Source: SB21 sp964535295 (lineage in GTDB: Bacteria > CLD3 > SB21). From it: a stretch of DNA of 5,172 bases. The DNA is taken from assembly GCA_964535295.1 (NCBI GenBank), contig CAZHUW010000221.1, forward strand, positions 1 to 5,172, in the 5' to 3' direction. The notes beneath the pieces are model-generated. The model was not told where the DNA came from and did no database searches. It was given only the letters and a program-made list of their open reading frames with translations. A program made the translations under genes and the position numbers. This document shows, in pieces, positions 1-5,172 of this stretch (position 1 is the stretch's first letter; each line of letters begins with the position of its first letter).

Positions 1-227
1 TGATCGAGGCTGGGATCATCGAAAAGGACGTTCTTATCGTTCATAAACAAGAAGCTGCAGAGGATAAAGACATCGTTATCGCTTTGCTTGGAGATGAGGT
101 CACAGTTAAACGCTTTCGCAGGGAACGGGACAAAGTATTTCTCGAAGCCGCTAATCCAAAATATGAGCCGATCAACGGCGAATTCAAAATAATCGGTAAA
201 GTGATCGAATCACGTCGGAAATATTGA
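1..227 (+). CDS. lexA: LexA repressor, C-terminal fragment (5' end outside window)
   Basis: This is the C-terminal part of LexA, the SOS repressor that cleaves itself when stimulated by RecA-ssDNA filaments and so releases damage-response genes. The frame begins at base 3 and gives 74 residues ending at TGA 225-227. It shows the end of the S24/LexA peptidase fold: a strand reading IVIALLGDEVTVKRF, followed by the region YEPINGEFKIIGKVIESRRKY. The Lys in EVTVKR (codon 108-110) matches the catalytic lysine of the Ser-Lys dyad (K156 in E. coli LexA). The catalytic serine, the cleavage site and the DNA-binding helix-turn-helix all lie upstream of the window. The next gene starts 11 nt downstream, so the two are probably co-transcribed. 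UmuD-like proteins share this domain, but the EVTVKR context and the position at the head of a translesion polymerase operon favour LexA. Confidence 0.9.
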   Translation, partial: IEAGIIEKDVLIVHKQEAAEDKDIVIALLGDEVTVKRFRRERDKVFLEAANPKYEPINGEFKIIGKVIESRRKY

Positions 228-231
228 AAGG
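227..231 (+). promoter_or_regulatory. Ribosome binding site for the 132-residue protein
   Basis: AAAGG ends 7 nt before the ATG at 239 and overlaps the last base of the lexA stop codon. It supports the ATG start over the upstream TTG at 224, for which only a weak GGA is visible at a short distance. Confidence 0.55.
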
Positions 232-238
232 CTTTGCA

Positions 239-637
239 ATGGATAAATCTAATTTTACGGTGACTGAGGAAGAGTTGATCTCCGGAAACTTTCATAATAT
301 CTTATCGGCCTACAATATCCACCAGTTTTTTACGGATCGAATTGGGGTTGAAATATCATTCCAAAACGGTAATGTGGTCAATTCTCAATTAAATTTTTAC
401 CGGGCCAGTTCTTCCATATTGGGCAACATCAATTGCGTTATGCCGCCGTTAAGCCCCTCGGACAAAGAAAAAATAAAACAGAATGCTTTCGGAATCTTAA
501 AAACGCTGAACATGCAAACGCCGAGTGATATTTTCGGGAACATGGAGTTAGTGTTTGATTTTGCACCGGAACGCAAAATGCGTATTAAAAATGTGTTCAT
601 AAAAATTCAAAGTATCTTTAAAAACCAGATGAACTAA
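239..637 (+). CDS. Hypothetical protein of 132 residues in the ImuA-like slot of the SOS cassette
   Basis: I do not recognise this protein. It is a small soluble-looking polypeptide without a signal peptide or a clear membrane segment. The N-terminal third is acidic (TEEELISGNF), the middle is mixed (for example MPPLSPSDKEKIKQ, residues 68-81), and the tail is basic and hydrophobic (RKMRIKNVFIKIQSIFKNQ, residues 112-130). No Walker A motif or other RecA-like ATPase signature is visible, so it is not an obvious ImuA/SulA-type protein despite its place between lexA and a Y-family polymerase. The ATG at 239 is preferred because AAAGG at 227-231 sits 7 nt upstream. An in-frame TTG at 224, overlapping the lexA stop, would add five residues but has a weaker ribosome site. 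Its TAA overlaps the next gene's ATG by one base, which suggests coupled translation. A role as accessory factor in lesion bypass is inferred from position only. Confidence 0.75.
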   Translation: MDKSNFTVTEEELISGNFHNILSAYNIHQFFTDRIGVEISFQNGNVVNSQLNFYRASSSILGNINCVMPPLSPSDKEKIKQNAFGILKTLNMQTPSDIFGNMELVFDFAPERKMRIKNVFIKIQSIFKNQMN

Positions 638-1791
638 TGCCTCTCATACGGATCGTACATATCGACCTCACAGCTTTTTTTGTATCGGTCGAACGGATAC
701 TAAACCCCGGTTTGGTTGGCAAACCCATTATGGTAGCCGGTCCGGCTGAAAGCCGCGGAGTTGTTACTTGCGCATCATATGAAGTAAGGAAATACGGTGT
801 TCGCGCAGGAATGCCTACCGGTATAGCGGAACGCAAATGCCCCGTTGCGATTCGAATCGATGGGCACTTTCAGGCTTATCAGGAGTATTCTGACATAGTT
901 CAAGCGTTCGTTAAATATTATGCGCCAAAATTCGAAGCTGCCAGTATTGATGAATTTTATATAGACTGGACGGGCTGCGAGAGAATATTCGGAGGGGATC
1001 TCTATAAATTCGCTTTACGAATGCAAAAAACTATTATGTCCAAGTTTGGTTTACCGTGCGCTATCGGTATTGCATCCAATAAAATGTCCGCAAAAGTGGC
1101 TTGTGATCAGGCCAAGCCGGACGGCGTGATTGAGATTGTTCCTGGCAAGGAAACTCAATTTCTGGAACCTTTGAGCGTGGGTGTGTTAAGTGGAGTTGGC
1201 GAAGTCATGTTGGAAAGGCTCACTGCCAGAGGCATACGCACCTGCGGGCAACTGGCCAAACTGGATTCGGAGTACATCGGTAAGGCATTCGGCAAATCGG
1301 GACTGACTATTCAATCGTACGCAAAAGGTTATGGTGAGCAGTATTTGGTATCAGCCAGAGAACAAAAACAGATTTCCAGAGAAGAAACATTCGCAACGGA
1401 TACCAGGGATGCCGCGTTTTTATCTAATATCATTCACGCGATGTCTCTGGATATATCCGAAGAAATGCGTGGGATGGATCTCAGGGCTCAATGCGTTAGG
1501 ATAAAACTTCGTTATTCCGATTGGGTAGATCATTCAAGACAGATCACCATCGACCCAACCAATGATCCGATTGCGATTTACCGTACGGCCATGTCTTTAT
1601 TCCACAAAGCGGATGACCGACGAGTCACAATAAGGCTGATCGGTGTAGGTATCACCAAATTCACACAAGACCATTTTACCATCGACCTGTTAAGACAGAA
1701 TGAGGAACGGCGGGAATGGTTACTTAAAGCCGTCGACATTATAAATCATAAATACGGAAACAGTGCCGTGAGAGTAGGATCCGTAGCATAA
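637..1791 (+). CDS. dinB: Y-family translesion DNA polymerase (DinB/Pol IV type)
   Basis: This is a 384-residue Y-family DNA polymerase that should insert nucleotides opposite damaged template bases. The palm begins with HIDLTAFFVSVE (residues 8-19): D10 is the first metal-binding acid and F15 aligns with the steric-gate residue. SIDE (103-106) supplies D105 and E106, so all three catalytic acids are present, unlike ImuB. Y48 and R51 in SYEVRKYGVRAGMP match the nucleotide-contacting finger residues. GIASNKMSAKVA (144-155), followed by KPDG, is the usual family motif. A helix-hairpin-helix lies near 184-205 (LSGVGEVMLERL), and a little-finger domain follows from about 245 to 350. The tail (AVDIINHKYG, 365-374) resembles DinB/ImuB C-termini. 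A canonical QLxLF clamp motif is not obvious; QDHFTIDLL (344-352) may be a degenerate one. The ATG overlaps the previous stop (TAATG) and has no good ribosome site, so translation is probably coupled. The second Asp of the usual HxDxD motif is Thr (T12). The length is normal for the family. Confidence 0.95.
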   Translation: MPLIRIVHIDLTAFFVSVERILNPGLVGKPIMVAGPAESRGVVTCASYEVRKYGVRAGMPTGIAERKCPVAIRIDGHFQAYQEYSDIVQAFVKYYAPKFEAASIDEFYIDWTGCERIFGGDLYKFALRMQKTIMSKFGLPCAIGIASNKMSAKVACDQAKPDGVIEIVPGKETQFLEPLSVGVLSGVGEVMLERLTARGIRTCGQLAKLDSEYIGKAFGKSGLTIQSYAKGYGEQYLVSAREQKQISREETFATDTRDAAFLSNIIHAMSLDISEEMRGMDLRAQCVRIKLRYSDWVDHSRQITIDPTNDPIAIYRTAMSLFHKADDRRVTIRLIGVGITKFTQDHFTIDLLRQNEERREWLLKAVDIINHKYGNSAVRVGSVA

Positions 1792-1798
1792 CTTTTTG

Positions 1799-1825
1799 TT
1801 GAGTCGTTGGGAGCACCAAACTCAA
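1799..1825 (+). promoter_or_regulatory. Candidate anti-terminator hairpin upstream of dnaE
   Basis: TTGAGT (1799-1804) and TTGG (1807-1810) can pair with CCAA (1816-1819) and ACTCAA (1820-1825). This forms a 10-bp stem with a 2-nt CG bulge and a 5-nt loop (1811-1815). Its 3' arm shares bases 1818-1825 with the 5' arm of the terminator hairpin at 1818-1858, so the two cannot form together in full. It starts 7 nt after the dinB stop codon. The base pairing is seen in the sequence; a regulatory role is inferred. Confidence 0.35.
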
Positions 1826-1861
1826 TTTCTGTAGAACTAATCTATGGGAATTGAGTTTTTT
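1818..1861 (+). terminator. Terminator-like hairpin between dinB and dnaE
   Basis: AAACTCAATT (1818-1827) pairs perfectly with AATTGAGTTT (1849-1858). The inner bases 1828-1835 and 1841-1848 continue the helix using three G-U wobbles, giving up to 18 bp closed by a 5-nt loop (1836-1840). A run of six T follows (1856-1861, overlapping the stem), then ATTT. This is the form of a Rho-independent terminator. It ends only about 8 nt before the dnaE ribosome site, with no clear promoter between, so it would have to be read through, or act as an attenuator, for dnaE to be made from the operon promoter. Confidence 0.65.
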
Positions 1862-1865
1862 ATTT

Positions 1866-1870
1866 AGGAG
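1866..1870 (+). promoter_or_regulatory. Ribosome binding site that fixes the TTG start of dnaE
   Basis: AGGAG lies 6 nt before the TTG at 1877. The codon immediately before that TTG is an in-frame TAG (1874-1876), so no longer protein is possible. The first in-frame ATG would remove the conserved HLHVH motif of the PHP domain. The TTG start is therefore well supported. Confidence 0.8.
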
Positions 1871-1876
1871 CATTAG

Positions 1877-4800
1877 TTGTTCAGTCATTTACATGTTCAT
1901 TCCTATTACACCTACGGCAAAGGCAGTTCGAGCATTGAAAGCCTTGTTGCAAGAGCCAAAGAATGCGGCTATGACGCAATGGCCATTACTGACCTGAATA
2001 CCATGGCGGGAGTGGTGGAATTTTATTCGATGTGCAAGGAATACGGCCTTTTTCCGCTGATCGGATGCGAAATAGATAACCCAAAAAATATAGATCATAA
2101 ATTAACCATTATCTGTCGAAATATAAGCGGTTACAGCCAGTTATGTGAACTTGTGTCGAATCGACACCTGAACGTCGGTTTTGACCCTGTTGATGAGTTA
2201 AAACAGCATTCAGAAGGCTTGTTCATCATGACGTATTCATTGGACGTTTTACGCAGATTGAAAGGACATGTGAACGATCTCTACGGTGAACTTATTCTGT
2301 TGCCAAGCCTGAAAAAACGAAATCGAGAAATCTACGAGTACGCTTCTAAAAACAACATACCTTCGGTGATCACCAACGACGTGTATTTCGATACTCCGGA
2401 AAAACATGAAACCCACCGTATCCTGGCTTCGATCAAACAACTCACAACCGTTTATGATTTGAAAGATGAAGTTTGTGAGGAACAATACCTGAAATCGCCC
2501 GCCGAAATGAAAAAGGTGGCAGGCGCCTTGAAAGAACCGATGGCCAATGTACAGAAGATAGTCAATGCATGTCAGTTTGAGTTTGAACTCAAAAAATATC
2601 ATTGTGCCAGATACCGGACCGACGACGGTAAGGTGGTCGATTCAAGCCCTGGGATGCTTCGGCAATTATCCCATGAAGGATTGCGGAAACGTTATGCCAT
2701 CACAGATAAAAGCAAGCCTTTCAACTATGACGCGCTGATTCGGCGCTTGAACTACGAACTGGAAGTGATATCCAATCTTAATTTCTGCGACTACTTCCTC
2801 ATCTGCTGGGATATGGTTACGTACGCGCACAGCCAGGGTTATTGGCATGTAGGACGGGGTTCTGCTGCTAATAGTCTTGTCAGCTACTGTCTCGGCCTTA
2901 CGGAGGTGGATCCGATCCGTTATAATCTTTATTTCGAAAGGTTTCTTAATTATTCCCGCGGAAAACCGCCCGACATAGATTTGGATTTCAATTGGCGCTT
3001 CAGGGACAGGATGTTGGAGTATATTTACCGGCGTTACGGAGAAGAACGTGTCGCGATGATGTCGTCCATTCATACCATGCATGCGAGGGGTGCCTTGCGC
3101 GAAGTTGCCAAGGCTTACGGTATCAGCGAGCGGGAGTTGGATACTTTCCGCAAATTCATTCCTCATACTACGGCAACAAACCTTGAAGAGCTCAGTACAA
3201 AATACCCGGAAGCGAAAAATCTAAAACTGAACAGCGATCTGTACCAGAAGATCCTTAAAAAGGCTGCACAGTTAGACGGCTTCCCGCATTACAGCGGTAT
3301 CCATTCCAGCGGCGTAGTCATTACGGAGAAGCCCGTTACTCAGTACAGTGCATTGGAACGCAGCGCTAACGGCTTTGTCAAAACGCAATTAGACATGTAT
3401 TCCGGCGAAGATGTTGGTCTGATCAAGTTTGACGTGCTGGCCGTCAGGGGGCTGGGTACCATCGAAGATGCAGTCAAGAATATCGAAAAAGAACAGAATC
3501 AGTCCATCGATATTTTTAACTGGGGAAAGATATTTGCCGATGAAAAAGCGAAGGAACTGATGAGTACGGGCAAAACGATAGGCGTTGTGCACGCGGAGAG
3601 CCCGTTTATTCGTAATGCAATGCGGATAACTCAGGCTACAACGTTTGAATTATTGTATGTCATTCTGGGTATGGTGCGAACGGGCTGCGTAGAGTCGGGG
3701 ATGATGTATATGTTCATTGAACGCTTGCTTCACGCTGAAAAACGAAAAGAAGCGTTGCCGGCATTGATGGAGGTCCTACCGGAAACTTTTGGTGTAATGA
3801 TATTTGAAGAAGATGTGATCAAGGTGTTACATTTTGTAGGTAACTTAACTCTGGAAGAAGCCGACATTGTTCGACGCTACATGAACGGGAAGCGGGTGAG
3901 TGCCAAAACCATTCAGGAACTGAAAGCAAAATTTTTTAAATACAGTTTTCAGAAGATAGGCGATATCAAAGAGATCGAAACTTTATGGACACAGATCGGC
4001 AGCTTCAGCGGGTTCTCGTTCTGCAAGGCGCACAGCGCGAGCTATGCACTCATGGCATTTCAGGGCTTATATCTCAAGATCCATTATCCCGCGTATTACA
4101 TGGCGGCCGTTTTATCCAATGAAGGCGGGTTTTATTCCGCATCGGCTTATATCTCGGAATGCCGCAGATTGGGATTGACGATACTGCCTCCCGACATCAA
4201 TTTGAGTGATATTGAATACAAGGCCTCCGGTAAATCAATCCGGGTGGGCCTGCGTTTCATTGCTAATATTGGTTCGGCTGCGCTGGCTAAGGTTATAATA
4301 GCTAGAAATGAAAAGCCGTTCGACTCTCTGCAAGACTTTGTTTTAAGGTCGGGCGTAGGGCATGAAGAGATCGTGACGCTGATAAAGATAGGATGTTTTG
4401 ATTCACTGAACCCGAGACGAACTTTGCTGATCGCCTTGCTTGACGCTATCATGCACATTCAGAAAAGCAGGCTCACGCAGGAAATGTTCGGTTTGGATCT
4501 GACCCATTATGAACTGATGCTCTCCTATCTGGATGACATGACTTTTGAAGAAAAGCTTAGCAATGAAACCAATCTTTTGAACTATTTTGTCGCACAACAT
4601 CCTCTCGAATTCTTCCCGAAGCAGATCAATAGTCCGTCCGTGGTAAAAGCAAAAGACCTTTCAAAGTACAAAAATAAAAAAGTCAAAATGATCGGCTGGC
4701 TGGTTTCAGCTAAACGTATACGAACCAGAGACAAGCAAGACGAGAATGGAAATATCCAGGAAGGCCAGTACATGAAGTTCATGACCCTCGAAGATCTTAC

Positions 4801-5098
4801 CGGTATCTACGATACGGTGCTTTTTCCAAAGGTATACGCGCGGGTAGCGGAGCAAACGTTATCCTATGGCCCTTTTTGTATAGAGGGTGTCGTGGATGAG
4901 AGGTATAATACGGTCAATGTTTCACGAATAGCGTTGGTTCGAAATAAACTTCCGCAGATGGAACCGGACGCTTCGCTAACTATCGAAAAGCAGGAAGTGT
5001 ATGCGAAACAGAAGTCGGACAATTATGCTTATGCCGACGAATATGTCGCCCTGATTGAGTTCGAAGCCATCGAACGTCAAATTATAAAAGCGTCATAA
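1877..5098 (+). CDS. dnaE2: DNA polymerase III alpha subunit, short error-prone type (DnaE2/ImuC-like)
   Basis: This is a C-family DNA polymerase of 1073 residues, shorter than replicative DnaE (about 1160). The order is a PHP domain (about 1-235), palm/thumb/fingers (about 260-860), and an OB fold (about 933-1021). Residues 326-333 (GRGSAANS) and PPDIDLDF (364-371) form the active site: D368 and D370, with D519 in LIKFDVLAVRGL, match E. coli alpha D401, D403 and D555. The PHP domain keeps H6, H8, E65 and D168, but K15, L40 and Y170 stand where active PHP domains have Asp, His and His (alignment by eye). Metal-dependent proofreading is therefore unlikely, as expected for a mutagenic polymerase. 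TQEMFG (867-872) falls where E. coli alpha has its QADMF clamp motif and may be a weaker version. The protein ends about 50 residues after the OB fold, too short for the tau-binding domain. Assignment to DnaE2 rather than another short DnaE class rests on length, PHP decay and the SOS context. The start is TTG with a good AGGAG. Confidence 0.92.
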   Translation: MFSHLHVHSYYTYGKGSSSIESLVARAKECGYDAMAITDLNTMAGVVEFYSMCKEYGLFPLIGCEIDNPKNIDHKLTIICRNISGYSQLCELVSNRHLNVGFDPVDELKQHSEGLFIMTYSLDVLRRLKGHVNDLYGELILLPSLKKRNREIYEYASKNNIPSVITNDVYFDTPEKHETHRILASIKQLTTVYDLKDEVCEEQYLKSPAEMKKVAGALKEPMANVQKIVNACQFEFELKKYHCARYRTDDGKVVDSSPGMLRQLSHEGLRKRYAITDKSKPFNYDALIRRLNYELEVISNLNFCDYFLICWDMVTYAHSQGYWHVGRGSAANSLVSYCLGLTEVDPIRYNLYFERFLNYSRGKPPDIDLDFNWRFRDRMLEYIYRRYGEERVAMMSSIHTMHARGALREVAKAYGISERELDTFRKFIPHTTATNLEELSTKYPEAKNLKLNSDLYQKILKKAAQLDGFPHYSGIHSSGVVITEKPVTQYSALERSANGFVKTQLDMYSGEDVGLIKFDVLAVRGLGTIEDAVKNIEKEQNQSIDIFNWGKIFADEKAKELMSTGKTIGVVHAESPFIRNAMRITQATTFELLYVILGMVRTGCVESGMMYMFIERLLHAEKRKEALPALMEVLPETFGVMIFEEDVIKVLHFVGNLTLEEADIVRRYMNGKRVSAKTIQELKAKFFKYSFQKIGDIKEIETLWTQIGSFSGFSFCKAHSASYALMAFQGLYLKIHYPAYYMAAVLSNEGGFYSASAYISECRRLGLTILPPDINLSDIEYKASGKSIRVGLRFIANIGSAALAKVIIARNEKPFDSLQDFVLRSGVGHEEIVTLIKIGCFDSLNPRRTLLIALLDAIMHIQKSRLTQEMFGLDLTHYELMLSYLDDMTFEEKLSNETNLLNYFVAQHPLEFFPKQINSPSVVKAKDLSKYKNKKVKMIGWLVSAKRIRTRDKQDENGNIQEGQYMKFMTLEDLTGIYDTVLFPKVYARVAEQTLSYGPFCIEGVVDERYNTVNVSRIALVRNKLPQMEPDASLTIEKQEVYAKQKSDNYAYADEYVALIEFEAIERQIIKAS

Positions 5099-5101
5099 AA
5101 G

Positions 5102-5135
5102 AAAGACCAATGAACTATTATTCATTGGTCTTTTT
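5102..5135 (+). terminator. Rho-independent terminator after dnaE, probably bidirectional
   Basis: A perfect 13-bp stem, AAAGACCAATGAA (5102-5114) with TTCATTGGTCTTT (5121-5133), closes a 6-nt loop and is followed on the + strand by T to 5135. It lies 3 nt after the dnaE stop. On the - strand the same stem is followed by CTTTTA, so it may also stop transcripts coming from the tRNA on the opposite strand. Confidence 0.88.
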
Positions 5136-5144
5136 GATTATAAG

Positions 5145-5172
5145 TGGAGACAAGGGGGGTCGAACCCCTGAC
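5145..5172 (-). tRNA. 3' end of a tRNA (possibly tRNA-Ala), cut by the window edge
   Basis: Read on the - strand, the sequence is GTC (the usual end of a class I variable loop), then T-stem AGGGG, T-loop TTCGACC, matching T-stem CCCCT, acceptor strand TGTCTCC and discriminator A at 5145. The next - strand bases are CTT, so CCA is not encoded. U70 and A73 agree with alanine tRNA if position 3 is G, but the anticodon and 5' half lie outside the window. A tmRNA also carries an Ala-type acceptor and T-arm and cannot be excluded; the GTC before the T-arm favours an ordinary tRNA. Confidence 0.7.

Noticed and set aside
224..238. TTG start for the 132-residue protein overlapping the lexA stop
   Set aside because: The ribosome site AAAGG at 227-231 is well placed for the ATG at 239, while only a weak GGA precedes the TTG.
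1789..1798. A Bacteroidetes-type promoter element (TAnnTTTG-like) at the dinB stop codon
   Set aside because: TAACTTTT is close to the -7 consensus, but no TTTG lies at the expected distance upstream, and any transcript would run straight into the terminator hairpin.
1792..1876. A LexA operator in front of dnaE
   Set aside because: I looked for CTGT-N8-ACAG, GAAC-N4-GTTC and GTTC-N7-GTTC. A GAAC occurs at 1834-1837 but its partner half-site is missing. An operator of an unknown type cannot be excluded.
2666..3166. A 166-codon open frame on the - strand inside the alpha subunit gene
   Set aside because: It lies wholly opposite the catalytic core of the DnaE2-like gene, whose motifs are clear; the translation resembles no known protein and no ribosome site stands out. 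It is a shadow of the coding strand.
5145..5172. tmRNA (ssrA) 3' end instead of a tRNA
   Set aside because: The acceptor and T-arm would fit, but the GTC just before the T-stem is the usual class I tRNA variable-loop end. With only 28 nt visible this is a preference, not a proof.

Overview
This window holds what looks like the 3' part of an SOS mutagenesis operon, read left to right on the + strand. In order it carries the C-terminal end of a LexA repressor (1-227), a small unrecognised protein of 132 residues (239-637), a complete Y-family DNA polymerase of the DinB/Pol IV type (637-1791), and a complete C-family DNA polymerase III alpha subunit of the short, DnaE2/ImuC-like type (1877-5098, TTG start). 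A strong terminator hairpin follows the last gene. The window closes inside the 3' end of a tRNA (less likely tmRNA) on the - strand, whose transcription converges on the operon.

The first three genes are tightly packed: 11 nt separate lexA from the small gene, and a TAATG stop/start overlap joins the small gene to the Y-family polymerase. The fourth gene follows after an 85-nt gap. That gap contains a long terminator-like hairpin, plus an upstream hairpin that competes with it for the same strand, so dnaE expression may be controlled by attenuation. No promoter or known-type LexA operator could be supported inside the window; the operon promoter should lie upstream of lexA, outside it.

The layout resembles the known lexA-imuA-imuB-dnaE2 adaptive mutagenesis cassette, with two differences. 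The ImuA slot holds a small protein without a visible RecA-like ATPase motif. The ImuB slot holds a Y-family polymerase that keeps all three catalytic acidic residues, whereas classical ImuB has lost them. In the alpha subunit the polymerase active site is intact, but the PHP domain has lost several metal ligands, so PHP proofreading is unlikely. The expected joint role is damage-induced translesion synthesis: LexA represses, the two polymerases bypass lesions, and the small protein may be an accessory factor.

By eye the DNA has moderate GC content (roughly mid-40s percent). The tRNA end lacks an encoded CCA. This excludes gamma-proteobacteria such as E. coli, where CCA is encoded, and fits the Bacteroidetes/FCB side of the tree or other lineages with post-transcriptional CCA addition. 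The taxon cannot be fixed from this sequence alone. There are no mobile elements or CRISPR arrays in the window, and no gene-free stretch longer than about 85 bases.
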